The notes: a model not told the origin generated them from the letters alone. A stretch of 64,000 nt of DNA from DASZHJ01 sp963735465 (GCA_963735465.1 CAVTLA010000001.1:3782001-3846000), one strand, 5' to 3'. Shown: positions 26,601 to 35,900, numbered from the stretch's first letter. Numbers and translations are program-made.

Positions 26601-26823
26601 CCGGCCGGTGCTGATGACGGCGGCGGCGATGATCATGGGCATGGTCCCGATGGCGATCGGCGGCGCCGGCGAGGAGCAGAACGCCGCCCTCGCCCGCGCC
26701 GTGATCGGCGGCCTGCTGTTCGCGACACCCACCACCCTGCTGGTGGTGCCCTACCTCTTCGCAGTGCTGCGCAAGCGCAACGACGGCAAGACCGCCCATG
26801 GCGTGTTCGAGGAGACACCGTGA
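23638..26823 (+). CDS. RND-family efflux transporter permease
   Basis: A 1061-residue inner-membrane proton-driven pump (AcrB superfamily). It has the first transmembrane helix (RLPHTFYVLALLIVFLGVTA), the TM4 proton relay pair in GILVDDSTVTIENTHR, two large periplasmic loops, and a second helical bundle (GAIMAVGVASANSILLV). Asn instead of a second acidic residue in the latter is usual. The ATG at 23638 begins the hydrophobic helix; the open frame extends upstream to 23506 without a ribosome site. The adaptor gene follows with a one-base overlap. No outer-membrane channel gene is adjacent; the nearest is at 33823. Confidence 0.93.
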   Translation: MGIVRFALRLPHTFYVLALLIVFLGVTAIRSMPTDIFPQINIPVVTVIWQYTGLSTTEMEQRVTTYSQYALSANVNNIRDIEAQTLNGVSVQKIYFQPEVNLDLAIAQIVASTNSIRALMPPGIQPPIVVQFNASSVPVLQISLTSDTLSEQQIYDYGIYNLRQRLAPIHGVTLPTPAGGKYRQIMIDLDQPKLLAKGLTPLDIVNAVNAQNLTLPTGTAKIGNTQYTVRTNATPSSIDDLNNIPVKYANGATVFLKDVAYVRDGSAVQQNVVRTEGKRSVLLSIIKNGDASTLDVVNRVKAALSVARAAAPKGLVIRELFDQSAFVISAVDGVLREGAIAAGLTALMILIFLGSWRSTLIVMISIPLAMLSSLIALYFLGETLNTMTLGGLALAVGILVDDSTVTIENTHRLLTEEHQPLPEATLHGAAGIAVPTLVSTLAISCVFTSVVFLEGPAKYLFTPLGLAVVFAMLASYGLSRTLTPITIGLLLKGEHHAGGERGGVLGWFARQHARFDRGFEHMRQHYAELLVALMRHRFIVPVLLALVLALGVTLSVFVGRDFFPFIDGGEIQLHVRAPPSTRIEETERRFQAIEDKIRQIIPDRDRALVVDNIGLPARLYNLAFTDGSTIGVNDGVILVSLKEGHAPTNRYLRELRRELPKAFPQDTFYFQAADIVTQILNFGLPAQIDVRTVGYDRVKNLKVAQELRREMAKIPGVVDAHLQQEVAAPEFFVNIDRIRAAQLGLTANQIATNVNVSLSSSEQVTPNFWTDPTSGIPYYLAAQTPEYRISSLNDLGNTPVSSQPSPLGDPVPTLLSNVATISRASIPTNSNQANIQPVYEIYASVQDRDLGSVAADIDRLTAKLRPQLSPGNSIQVIGQIDSMNGAFRDLGIGLLFAAVFVYLLMVVNYQNFADPFVVILALPTTMCGIVTMLFLTSTTLSVPSLMGAIMAVGVASANSILLVTFAREQQLAGKSAFDAAVSAGHTRIRPVLMTAAAMIMGMVPMAIGGAGEEQNAALARAVIGGLLFATPTTLLVVPYLFAVLRKRNDGKTAHGVFEETP

Positions 26824-28115
26824 TGAGGGACGATATGCAGCCCCAAACCCTGGAGGCGCCGGACTCGCCCGGCCGCTCCCAGCCCCACCGGGAGCCGGCC
26901 TGGAGTCCGCCAGCCCCGGCCCGCGGCCGCCGCTCGCCCGGGCGCTGGGCGCTCGGTCTCGGGGTGCTGGCGCTGATCCTCGGGAGCCTGGGGTTCGGCG
27001 TGTGGCAGCATTATCGGCGCTATCAGGCGGTGATGACCGCCCAGCAGGACCATCGCGCCTCGATCCCCGGCGTCCGCGTCGACGAAGTGCGGGCGAGCGG
27101 CGAGACGCAGCTGGTCAGCCTGCCGGCCACCACCCTCGCCTTCGAGAGCGCCAATATCTTCGCCCGCGCCAGCGGCTATATCGCCAAGCGCTACGTGGAT
27201 ATCGGATCCCAGGTGAAGGAGGGCCAGCTGCTGGCGGAGATCACCGCGCCGGAGCTCGATCACCAGATCGCCCAGGCCCAGGGCAGCCTGGCCCAGCTCG
27301 AGGCGGCGCTGCGCCAGACCGAGGCGACCCGCGACCTCGCCCGCGTCACCGCCAGCCGATCCGGAGCCTTGGCGCCCCAGGGCTATGCCTCCCAGCAGCA
27401 GGCGGATACCGATCGCCTGACCTATGCCGCCCAGCAGCAGGCGGCCTCCGCCGCCGAGGCCAGCATCACCGCCCAGCGCGCCCAGGTGGAGGTGCTGCAG
27501 CAGCAGAAGGCCTATCAGCAGGTGGTGGCGCCTTTCGACGGCGTCATCACCCAGCGCAATATCGACGTGGGCAGCCTGGTGCAGGCGGACGCCACCAGCG
27601 GCACGTCGATGTTCGCGATGGATCAGAGCGACGTGATCCGCGTGCAGCTCTACGTGCCGCAGGACCAGGCCGTGGGCGTCCAGGCCGGTGTCGAGGCGGT
27701 GATCCGGATCCCGGAAATCCCCGACCGCGGCTTTCCCGGCAAGGTGACGCGCGTCGCCGACGCGCTGCAGCCGGGAACGCGCACGCTGCTGACGGAGATC
27801 GACGTCCCCAATCCCGATGGCGCGCTCACGCCCGGGATCTACTGCACGGTGGAGCTGCACATCCCGCGCCGGACGCCGTCATTGATGGTGCCGGCGTCGG
27901 CGGTCATCTTCAATCAGCAGGGATTGCAGACGGCGGTGGTGGAGAACGGCGTCATCCACTTTCACAAGCTCGCGATCGTCCGCGATCTCGGAACCGAGGT
28001 CGAGGTGAACGCCGGCGTTGGGAACGGCGACAAGGTGGTGCTGAATCCGAGCGTCGATCTCGCCGACGGCAGCGAGGTCCGGATCCTCACCGGGCCGATA
28101 ACGGCAAGCCCCTGA
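26823..28115 (+). CDS. RND efflux periplasmic adaptor (membrane fusion protein)
   Basis: A 430-residue adaptor. It has a Pro/Arg-rich cytoplasmic head, one anchor helix (LGLGVLALILGSLGFGVW, around residue 45), a lipoyl half-motif SGYIAKRYVDIGSQVKEGQLL, a long Gln-rich coiled-coil hairpin (two arms around residues 150-230), the second lipoyl half (VVAPFDGVITQRNIDVGSLV) and a beta-barrel. The ATG shares its A with the pump's TGA (26821-26825), so translation is coupled. It links the 23638 pump to an outer-membrane channel. Confidence 0.92.
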   Translation: MRDDMQPQTLEAPDSPGRSQPHREPAWSPPAPARGRRSPGRWALGLGVLALILGSLGFGVWQHYRRYQAVMTAQQDHRASIPGVRVDEVRASGETQLVSLPATTLAFESANIFARASGYIAKRYVDIGSQVKEGQLLAEITAPELDHQIAQAQGSLAQLEAALRQTEATRDLARVTASRSGALAPQGYASQQQADTDRLTYAAQQQAASAAEASITAQRAQVEVLQQQKAYQQVVAPFDGVITQRNIDVGSLVQADATSGTSMFAMDQSDVIRVQLYVPQDQAVGVQAGVEAVIRIPEIPDRGFPGKVTRVADALQPGTRTLLTEIDVPNPDGALTPGIYCTVELHIPRRTPSLMVPASAVIFNQQGLQTAVVENGVIHFHKLAIVRDLGTEVEVNAGVGNGDKVVLNPSVDLADGSEVRILTGPITASP

Positions 28116-28127
28116 GAGGCAGGCCCG

Positions 28128-29015
28128 CTACATCGCGTCCATGAAGACTTCGCCGATCGACGGCGCCCGCTGCACCAGGGATTTGCGCAGCTTGCGCATG
28201 GCGCGGATCTCGATCTGGCGCACCCGCTCCTTGGAGACGCCGAGCTCGCGGCCGAGCTCCTCGAGGGTGGCGCCTTCCTCGGTGAGCCGGCGTTCCCGGA
28301 TGATCGCACGCTCCCGAGCCGACAGCTCGCCCATCGCCTCCGCGAGCCAGCGCGAGCGCGTCTGGTCGTCCCGCATGAGGGCCACCGCCTCCTCGGGATT
28401 CGGCCGGCGGTCGGGCAGGAAGTCCTGCCAGTCGTCGTCGCTGCCATTGCTGATCGGCGCGTTCAGGGACTGATCGGAGGCGCCGAGCCGCACGTCCATC
28501 ATCTCGACCTCGGAGAGCTCCACCTGCAGCTCGTCGGCGATCTTCTGCCGGCCCGCATGGGTGAGGGGCGCGCCCGAGCTCTCCTCGATCCGCGCCCTGA
28601 GCCGGCGCAGATTGAAGAACAGCGACTTCTGCGCCGCCGTGGTTCCCGTGCGCACGATCGACCAGTTCCGCAGCACATAGTCCTGCATCGCCGAGCGGAT
28701 CCACCACGTCGCATAGGTCGAAAACCTGACCTCGCGTCCGGGCTCGAAGCGCGCCGCCGCCTGCATCAGGCCGACGTTGCCCTCCTGCACGAGATCGCCG
28801 ACCGGCAGGCCGTAGAGCCGGAAGCGGGTCGCCGTCGACACCACGAGGCGGGTATAGGAGCGCACCAGCTCGTGCAGCGCCGCGGTGTCGTTCCCGGTTC
28901 GCCAGCGGTGGGCGAGATCGAATTCGTGATCCCGCGTCAGCAACGGCTCCCGCATGGAGGCCTTGATGAAGCCCAGATTCGCTCTCTGCGTCTGCCTGTC
29001 GTCGACGTGGACCAT
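28128..29015 (-). CDS. rpoH: RNA polymerase sigma-32 factor (RpoH paralogue)
   Basis: A 295-residue sigma-70-family factor of the heat-shock class. Region 2 reads LVQEGNVGLMQAAARFEP and FSTYATWWIRSAMQDYVLRN. The sigma-32 diagnostic box appears as QKSLFFNLRRLR. Region 4 is RLTEEGATLEELGRELGVSKERVRQIE. Alphaproteobacteria usually carry more than one RpoH, and the slightly divergent RpoH box (QKSLFF rather than QRKLFF) suggests a secondary copy for oxidative or envelope stress. It converges on the RND adaptor gene with a 12-base gap. Gene symbol given by family only. Confidence 0.9.
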   Translation of the reverse strand: MVHVDDRQTQRANLGFIKASMREPLLTRDHEFDLAHRWRTGNDTAALHELVRSYTRLVVSTATRFRLYGLPVGDLVQEGNVGLMQAAARFEPGREVRFSTYATWWIRSAMQDYVLRNWSIVRTGTTAAQKSLFFNLRRLRARIEESSGAPLTHAGRQKIADELQVELSEVEMMDVRLGASDQSLNAPISNGSDDDWQDFLPDRRPNPEEAVALMRDDQTRSRWLAEAMGELSARERAIIRERRLTEEGATLEELGRELGVSKERVRQIEIRAMRKLRKSLVQRAPSIGEVFMDAM

Positions 29016-29201
29016 CGGATGGCCTCTCCAGCAAAAGCCGGCTGCGCGCGAGCCTGCCTCGCCGCATTCGCCGATCTTTCGGCTGAACAGGGAGGCCCGG
29101 ATCGCAACCGGTGCAGCACGACGATGCCGCCGATGAGGCGGCGCCGTCTTGCCGCGGATTGCCGGAAGTACCCGTTCCTTGCGGAGCTTCGCCGCCGCGA
29201 A

Positions 29202-30101
29202 TCAGGCGAGGCTGCGGCGATAGTCCGTCGGCGTGCGTCCCGTCAGCTTGCGGAAGACCGCGGTGAAGGAGCTGGTCTCGCTGTAGCCGATGCGGAGCGC
29301 GATGTCCGTCACCGAGAGACCGGGCCGGGCGAGCAGCGCCTTGGCGAGCTCGATGCGGCGGCTGGTGTGGTAGCGGTGCGGCGGCAGGCCGAAGGACTGC
29401 TTGAACGCCCGGGAGAAGTGAAACGGGCTGAGCTGCGCCAGCTCCGCCAGCGTCGCCAGGGAGACCGGCTCGGCGAGATTCTCCTCGATGTACTCCACCA
29501 CGCGATTCTTCTGCCAGCCGGCGAGCCCGCCGCGCCGCATCGGCGCCGGCGGCGTGACGCCGTTGTTGATGCGAACCAGCTCATGGGCCAGCACGATGCT
29601 GAGCGCCTCCGCATAGAGACGATTTCCCGCGCCGCCGTGCTCGACCTGGCTCTTGAGCTTGAGGGCGGTGTCCCAGATGCCGGCATCGTCGAAGAACAGA
29701 TGCGGCTCGAACTCGATCTCGTTGAAGCGGAGCTCGGGATCCAGCAGCGGGCCGCTGGGATCGATGTAGAGATAGGTCGCCCGGGTCAGCGCCCGCGGCT
29801 CCTGCCAGCCGTGAAATTCCCGGCCCGCCGGAACGAAGGTGAGCTTGTGATTGAAGTCGTGCCGGGTCGAGAGCGGCAGTCCCTCGATGTAGGTCTCGCC
29901 CTCCCGACGCTCCGCCCGCTCGGCGGCGATCAGCAGATGCCGGGGGGCGCAATACCCGTACTCGAAATGCTCCTGCCGCGTAAGTTGAACCACGTCCGCG
30001 GCAATGCCGCGCCACGCGGCGCTTTGCCGCTTCGCAATATCGTGAGGGGTAATCGTGACCCCGTGATGAGATGCCTCGAGAGCATCGGAACTGTCGACCA
30101 T
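29202..30101 (-). CDS. AraC-family transcriptional regulator (paralogue of 19311)
   Basis: A 299-residue regulator closely similar to the one at 19311. Shared segments include RQSAAWRGIAADVVQLTR in the effector half, the DPSGPLLDPELRF strand and the HTH region SPFHFSRAFKQSFGLPPHRY, ending LTGRTPTDYRRSLA. It lacks the 40-residue N-terminal extension of its paralogue. GAGGTTGGACC precedes the ATG. Its neighbours are rpoH downstream and, divergently, an SDR at 30526, which is a candidate target. Confidence 0.88.
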   Translation of the reverse strand: MVDSSDALEASHHGVTITPHDIAKRQSAAWRGIAADVVQLTRQEHFEYGYCAPRHLLIAAERAERREGETYIEGLPLSTRHDFNHKLTFVPAGREFHGWQEPRALTRATYLYIDPSGPLLDPELRFNEIEFEPHLFFDDAGIWDTALKLKSQVEHGGAGNRLYAEALSIVLAHELVRINNGVTPPAPMRRGGLAGWQKNRVVEYIEENLAEPVSLATLAELAQLSPFHFSRAFKQSFGLPPHRYHTSRRIELAKALLARPGLSVTDIALRIGYSETSSFTAVFRKLTGRTPTDYRRSLA

Positions 30102-30525
30102 GGTCCAACCTCGTACAAAAAGGGCTGCTCCCGTCGTCGACGCTCCTCCCCTGATTTCTTGCGGTTTGCCGCCATTCGCCGATAACCGATAGCAAGCTCG
30201 GCATCATCGATTGCGCGGGAATGCGCGGCGTCCGAGCCCGAATATATGGGGTGCCCCACGGCGGCAGGCGCCCGCGCCGCGCAAAACTGGGTTGCAACAT
30301 TGCCGTGCGACCTGGCCGGCGATGCGGTGCTGCGCGACGCCGGCTTACGACCCATCCGACCGCGCCCCGACCTCGGAACCGCGCAAGATATTGGGCTTTC
30401 CGGCAAGGACGCCGGGGCCGCCATCCGGCGGCTCTGCGATTATTCGCTGTTCAGGGCAGGCCCGCTTCAGCGCCGTCCGGGCCGGCCGCAGGTGCGTCTG
30501 TCACTTTATCGAGAGCGTGGGATTC
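30102..30525. other. Divergent intergenic region, AraC regulator / SDR
   Basis: About 420 bases between two divergent genes. The frame upstream of the SDR is open, but its sequence (Arg/Pro/Cys-rich) is not protein-like. No obvious palindrome or promoter pair was found. Confidence 0.45.
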
Positions 30526-31320
<795 letters not shown>

Positions 31321-31333
31321 CTGGCCCGCGGGC

Positions 31334-31606
31334 TCAGCGGTGACCGCCGGCGCCACCGTGACCACCGCCAATATGGCCGCCGTGGCCGATTCCATGGCCC
31401 CAATGTCCGCCATGGCGCCAGCCATCGTGATGAGCCCAGACGTCGCCGACGTACCAGCCGTCGTCATAGAGATCGGCCGATCCGTAGAGCGCGGGACCGG
31501 AGTAGGGATAGGCCGCCACCTGGTCCGACACCGCGCACGCCGACAGTGCCAGTCCGACTGTGACGAGCACCAAGGCGATCCGAGTGTGAGCGCTGTAGCG
31601 TTTCAT
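31334..31606 (-). CDS. Small lipoprotein with His/Gly-rich tail
   Basis: A 90-residue protein with a lipoprotein signal (MKRYSAHTRIALVLVTVGL, then ALSAC; lipid Cys at residue 24). The mature chain has a Tyr-rich part followed by a tail of about 30 residues holding ten or more His in HGGHWGHGIGHGGHIGGGHGG. Such tails bind Zn, Ni or Cu, so a periplasmic metal-binding role is plausible but not shown. AGGAGGC precedes the ATG. Confidence 0.75.
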   Translation of the reverse strand: MKRYSAHTRIALVLVTVGLALSACAVSDQVAAYPYSGPALYGSADLYDDGWYVGDVWAHHDGWRHGGHWGHGIGHGGHIGGGHGGAGGHR

Positions 31607-31923
31607 GAAGGCCTCCTGCCGTCAGAGCGGCGATGACCTCTCGTCGCCATTGGCAAGTGGGAGCCGCGCACGCTCGCGGGCATCGAGATTTTTGCAACGC
31701 TGGCGAGCGGCCGGCATCCGCATCATTTCCGGGAAGGGGGCAAGAGCCCGATGCTTGCCGCAACACTCCGCAAGATCGCGGGAGCAGGAATGTCTATCTC
31801 GGACGTGACGGCAGCGATGCGGTTCGGAAGGAAACGCAAATCCCCGAAGCCAACCCGCCGCCACGTCACGAACCCGGGAGCCACGGAGCGTCGTCGGTTC
31901 CCATGCCAGAAGGAATGAGGACC
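31607..31923. other. Intergenic region between divergent small exported-protein genes
   Basis: About 315 bases between the His-rich lipoprotein (leftward) and a small exported protein (rightward). I see no RNA gene, terminator or convincing promoter. Confidence 0.45.
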
Positions 31924-32196
31924 ATGACAAGATTTTCACAGGGCTTGCTGCCGGCGATCGCCTTTGCGGTGGGCGCGCTGGCGATCAGCGCCCCGGCTGC
32001 GCTGGCGGATCAGTATCCGCGCAATTGGGAGGTCGAGAACACGAGCGTGACCCCGCCGGTCTTCGACTTTCTCCCGGGTCACAACAACCGCATGATCGTT
32101 CCCGGCGCCTCGGCGCAGAATTCCGCCCCGGCGGCCAGCAATCCCGTCATCTATCAGTTCACCCCCGGCGGGAACAATTTCCATCGAGTGAACTAG
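31924..32196 (+). CDS. Small exported protein
   Basis: A 90-residue protein. Its Sec signal (LLPAIAFAVGALAISAPAALA, cleavage before DQYP) leaves a mature chain of about 60 residues rich in Asn, Pro and aromatic residues (NWEVENTSVTPPVFDFLPGH). There are no cysteines. GAGGACC precedes the ATG at 31924. I recognise no family; it lies between a lipoprotein and an aldo/keto reductase. Confidence 0.68.
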   Translation: MTRFSQGLLPAIAFAVGALAISAPAALADQYPRNWEVENTSVTPPVFDFLPGHNNRMIVPGASAQNSAPAASNPVIYQFTPGGNNFHRVN

Positions 32197-32407
32197 CCGG
32201 ACGACAGAGACCGGACCGCGCGCCCGTCGGCGGCGGCGCGTGGTCCGAGCTTGTCGCGCCCGATCGTCGCCGAACCCCGCCGCTGCACCACTCCGCAGCA
32301 GGACAACCAACCCCACAGCAAGGCCGCCGCGATCCGCGCGGCCGACGAACCCCAGATCACGGAGGTTCATTGAGCGGCCGCGCCACATCGGCGGCAAGAG
32401 AGGAGCC

Positions 32408-33475
32408 ATGGAAACCATCGACATCGCCGACACGGATCTCACCGTCTCGAGGATCGGGCTCGGCACCTGGGCAATCGGCGGTTGGATGTGGGGCGGCACC
32501 GACGAAGCCGCCGCCATCCGCACCATCCAGGCGGCCCTCGATCAGGGCATCACCCTTATAGATACGGCCCCGGCCTATGGCTTCGGCCGCTCCGAGGAGA
32601 TCGTCGGCAAGGCCCTCGCCGATGGCGGCCGCCGCGACCGCGCGATCATCGCCACCAAGACCGGGCTGGAGTGGCGCGACGGCAAGGTCTTCCGCAATGC
32701 GGGCCGGTCGCGGATCCGTCAGGAGGTCGAAGACTCCCTGCGCCGCCTCGGGACCGATCGCATCGATATCTATCAGGTGCACTGGCCCGACCCGCTGGTG
32801 CCCCTCCAGGAGACCGCCGCGGTCATGGGCGAGCTTCTGCAGGAGGGAAAAATCCGCGCCATCGGCGTCAGCAACTACAGCCCGCGGCAGATGGACCTGT
32901 TCCGGACCGTCGCGCCCGTGCACACGGTGCAGCCGCCCTTCAATCTCTTCGAGCGGGAGATCGAAAGCGACGTCCTGCCCTATGCCCAGGCGAACGGAAT
33001 CCATGTTTTCGCCTATGGCGCGCTCTGCCGCGGCCTGCTCAGCGGCAAGATTTCGGCGGCGACCCAGTTCGAGGGCGACGACCTCCGCAAGAGCGACCCC
33101 AAGTTCCAGCCACCGCGGCTTGCCCAATATCTGGCCGCCGTCGCCGAGCTCGATCGCTTCGCGCGGGAGCGCTACGGCAAGACCGTGCTGGCGCTGGCCA
33201 TTCGCTGGGTGCTCGATCACGGCGGCACGACGGCGCTCTGGGGCGCGCGCCGCCCGGATCAATTGACCGCCGTCGAGGACGTCCTGGGCTGGTCCCTCGA
33301 CGCCGCGGCGATGGCCGAGATCGACGGCATTCTCCGCGCCGCCATCAAGGATCCCGTCGGCCCGGAATTCATGGCGCCGCCGACCCGCGGCCAGCCCACC
33401 AGGGAACGCCATGCCGCCGCCGCCGCGCCGGTGCCGACACGGCGGCAGAAGCGGAACCCGACAACTCAGACCTAG
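32408..33475 (+). CDS. Aldo/keto reductase
   Basis: A 355-residue TIM-barrel NADPH oxidoreductase. The catalytic tetrad is Asp52, Tyr57 (DTAPAYG), Lys84 (ATKTG) and His125 (QVHWPD). IGVSNYSPRQ and the C-terminal RRPDQLTAVEDVLGW bind the cofactor. The last 30 residues (after GPEFMAPPT) are a basic, disordered extension beyond the usual length. AGGAG at 32401 supports the ATG at 32408. The substrate is unknown; the family often detoxifies aldehydes or reduces sugars. Confidence 0.9.
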   Translation: METIDIADTDLTVSRIGLGTWAIGGWMWGGTDEAAAIRTIQAALDQGITLIDTAPAYGFGRSEEIVGKALADGGRRDRAIIATKTGLEWRDGKVFRNAGRSRIRQEVEDSLRRLGTDRIDIYQVHWPDPLVPLQETAAVMGELLQEGKIRAIGVSNYSPRQMDLFRTVAPVHTVQPPFNLFEREIESDVLPYAQANGIHVFAYGALCRGLLSGKISAATQFEGDDLRKSDPKFQPPRLAQYLAAVAELDRFARERYGKTVLALAIRWVLDHGGTTALWGARRPDQLTAVEDVLGWSLDAAAMAEIDGILRAAIKDPVGPEFMAPPTRGQPTRERHAAAAAPVPTRRQKRNPTTQT

Positions 33476-33488
33476 AATGGAGTCTCCG

Positions 33489-33812
33489 ATGAGAAAGCTG
33501 ATGATGGCGGGGTCGATACTCCTGTCGATCGCCGCGCCGATCGCCGCCGAGGCGGCCGCTGTCCTACCGGTCGCCGATGTCGAGACCGGCGAGCCGATGG
33601 CGATTCCGACGCCGGTGCCGGATGTCCCCTCGGTGCGGCCGAGCCAGTCGTTCGACGGTCTCGCGAGCGCTCCGGCCCCCGAGTCGCCGCACTATGCGCC
33701 GGCGGCAAATTTCGGTCCGGTCACGGGATATGGACCCGGCGGCATGGGGGCGATGCCCGGCGCGCCGGCGAATCCGCCGTATAGCGGCGGCGGTCTCGGC
33801 GGCCGGCGCTGA
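33489..33812 (+). CDS. Small exported Pro/Gly-rich protein
   Basis: A 107-residue protein with a Sec signal (MRKLMMAGSILLSIAAPIAA, then EAAA). The mature chain is low-complexity, rich in Pro, Gly and Ala, with the tail GGGLGGRR and no Cys. GGAG at 33479 supports the ATG at 33489. It ends ten bases before the outer-membrane channel gene, so it is probably co-transcribed. No known domain. Confidence 0.68.
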   Translation: MRKLMMAGSILLSIAAPIAAEAAAVLPVADVETGEPMAIPTPVPDVPSVRPSQSFDGLASAPAPESPHYAPAANFGPVTGYGPGGMGAMPGAPANPPYSGGGLGGRR

Positions 33813-33822
33813 GCATCCACCG

Positions 33823-35274
33823 ATGACGCGCCGCCGGCGGTCGATCGCCGTCACCCTCTCGATCGCCCTCGGCGTCTCCGGCTGCGATCTGGGGCCGGAC
33901 TACAAGCATCCGGAGACGGAAACTCCCGCTGCCTGGCGCGAGAGCGAGGGGACGCAGGCCGCGCAATGGCCCGCCGCCGACTGGTGGAAGGGTTTCGGAT
34001 CGCCGGAGCTCAACGGCTTCATCGCCGAGGCCCAGCAGGCCAATCTCGATCTCGGCGCCGCCGTGGCCCGGGTCCAGGAGGCGGACGCCCAGGTGCGCAT
34101 CGCCGGCGCGCCCCTGCTGCCGTCGATCGGCGGCACGGCCGGCGCCAATACGCAGCAATCGGTCTCGCAGTTCTCCGGCAACCAGATCCATTTCTCGAAC
34201 TACACCGCCGAGGTCAGCGCCTCCTACGAGATCGATTTCTGGGGCAAGAACCGGGCGGCGCTCTCCGCCGCGAAATTCACCGCCTTGGCCAGCCGCTATG
34301 ACCAGGAGGTGGTGCAGCTCACCGTCGTCTCCGGCGTCGCCACCACGTATTTCCTGGCGCTCGGACTCGGGGATCGCCTGCAGGTCGCCCGGGACAACCT
34401 CGCCAACGCCGAGAACGTTCTCGAGATCATCCGGGCGCGCCAGAAGGTCGGCACCGCCATGGCGCTCGACATCGCCCAGCAGGAGACCGTAGTGGCGGGC
34501 CTGCAGGCCGCCATTCCGCCGCTGCAGCAGCAATATTCCCAGGCCCTCGACGCCCTGGCGATCCTGCTCGGGAAGCCGCCGGAGGACGTGAAGATAGAGG
34601 CCACGTCCCTGCACTCGCTCAGCGCGCCGACGGTGGCGCCGGGGCTGCCCTCGGAGCTTCTCACGCGGCGCCCGGACGTGCGCGAGGCGGAGGCGCAGCT
34701 CATCGCGGCCAACGCCAACATCAAGGTCGCGCGGGCGCAATTCTTCCCGAGCATCTCGCTGACCGCCGGCGGCGGATTCGAGAGCCTGGCGCTGGCCGCC
34801 TTCGGCGGGCCCAGCAGCCAGATCTACAACCTCGGCGCCTCCCTCACCCAGCCGATCTTCGAGGGCGGACTCCTGGAAGGTCAGTTGCAATTCTCCAAGG
34901 CGCGCTATCAGGAGCTGCTGCAGGATTACATCAAGGCCATCATCGCCGCCTTCAGCAACGTGGAGGATTCCCTGGTCTCGAGCCGGCGCACGGGAGAGCA
35001 GCAGGCGGACGAGGACATCGCGGTCCAGAAGGCGCGTCTCGCCTATGACATCTCCCAGGCGCAGTTCCGCATCGGAACCATCGACCTCCTGACGGTATTG
35101 ACGACGGAGAACGCACTCTTCACCGCCGATGATCTTCTGGTGCAGGACGAGCTGGCTCACATGCAGGCCCTGGTCGGCCTGTTCAATGCCCTGGGCGGTG
35201 GCTGGCGGGACAGCGACGTCACGGGGCCGCCGGGCATCATGTCGGCTTCCGACCATCCAGACCCCGTGAAATAA
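33823..35274 (+). CDS. NodT/OprM-family outer-membrane efflux lipoprotein
   Basis: A 483-residue TolC-superfamily channel. It has a lipoprotein signal ending LGVSGC (Cys near residue 22) followed by DLGPDYKHPE, the conserved start of the NodT family. ADWWKGFGSPELNGFIAEA, YEIDFWGKNR and the ELLTRRPDVREAEAQL region are typical, and two OEP repeats with long helices follow. It would dock onto an RND adaptor to span the outer membrane. The adaptor and pump genes at 35901 and 37031 lie downstream; the two-gene system at 23638 has no channel of its own. Confidence 0.92.
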   Translation: MTRRRRSIAVTLSIALGVSGCDLGPDYKHPETETPAAWRESEGTQAAQWPAADWWKGFGSPELNGFIAEAQQANLDLGAAVARVQEADAQVRIAGAPLLPSIGGTAGANTQQSVSQFSGNQIHFSNYTAEVSASYEIDFWGKNRAALSAAKFTALASRYDQEVVQLTVVSGVATTYFLALGLGDRLQVARDNLANAENVLEIIRARQKVGTAMALDIAQQETVVAGLQAAIPPLQQQYSQALDALAILLGKPPEDVKIEATSLHSLSAPTVAPGLPSELLTRRPDVREAEAQLIAANANIKVARAQFFPSISLTAGGGFESLALAAFGGPSSQIYNLGASLTQPIFEGGLLEGQLQFSKARYQELLQDYIKAIIAAFSNVEDSLVSSRRTGEQQADEDIAVQKARLAYDISQAQFRIGTIDLLTVLTTENALFTADDLLVQDELAHMQALVGLFNALGGGWRDSDVTGPPGIMSASDHPDPVK

Positions 35275-35327
35275 ACGGCGGGACGCGATAGAATACGGGA
35301 CCGGACGCGGAAACCGAGGAGGCGGTC

Positions 35328-35624
35328 ATGCGTAGTCTTACGGCGATAGTCCTCGCCAGCCTTGCGCTGCTGAGCCCCGGCGGGATCGGCGCCGTCGCGC
35401 AACAGCAACAGCAACAGCGGGAAACCGCGATCGTTAACGGGCATCGCATCCAGCCCCGCGCCGACGAATTCAAGGGCGACCATCCGGATGTTCCGCCGAC
35501 GCAGGACAAAGAGGTCGACAGCCTCTACCAGCAGGTCCTGCGCGACAGCGCCGCGCCGACGGGATCGGGCGACGTGGTCGATCCCAAGCCCGCGCCTCCC
35601 AACACGCCGCCGAAGCCGCGCTGA
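35328..35624 (+). CDS. Small exported protein with Gln tract
   Basis: A 98-residue protein with a Sec signal (IVLASLALLSPGGIGAVA) and then six Gln in a row. The mature chain is hydrophilic (HRIQPRADEFKGDHPDVPP) and ends in a Pro/Lys tail. GAGGAGG precedes the ATG. It sits between the channel and adaptor genes of the RND system; no family is recognised. Confidence 0.68.
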   Translation: MRSLTAIVLASLALLSPGGIGAVAQQQQQQRETAIVNGHRIQPRADEFKGDHPDVPPTQDKEVDSLYQQVLRDSAAPTGSGDVVDPKPAPPNTPPKPR

Positions 35625-35900
35625 CACGGTGCGCGGCAAAACCGCGCGGGCGGCGGCCGCGATCCGCGGGGATCTGCACGAACTCGTGAAGGCCTGACGA
35701 CGGATCTGCGTCGTCAGGACGGCCGCCGCTCAACCGCAATCATCGGCGATCGCCGCGGCACTCGCCAACCGCGCAGAATGTGGCGGCGTCGCGTCTGCGA
35801 ACGGCATTCCGCCGCAACGCAGATTTGCGCTCGTCACGGGCACGTGCGTTGCAGCAACGAGCCTATATCCCAGATCAGCCTTGCGCCGTTGGATGGGAAC

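Noticed and set aside
23497..26799. Very long open frame (about 1100 codons) on the strand opposite the first RND pump
   Set aside because: It mirrors the pump codon pattern and its translation is a His/Gly/Asp-rich artefact with no domain. High GC makes such antisense frames common; the same holds opposite the regulator, channel and Ehr genes.
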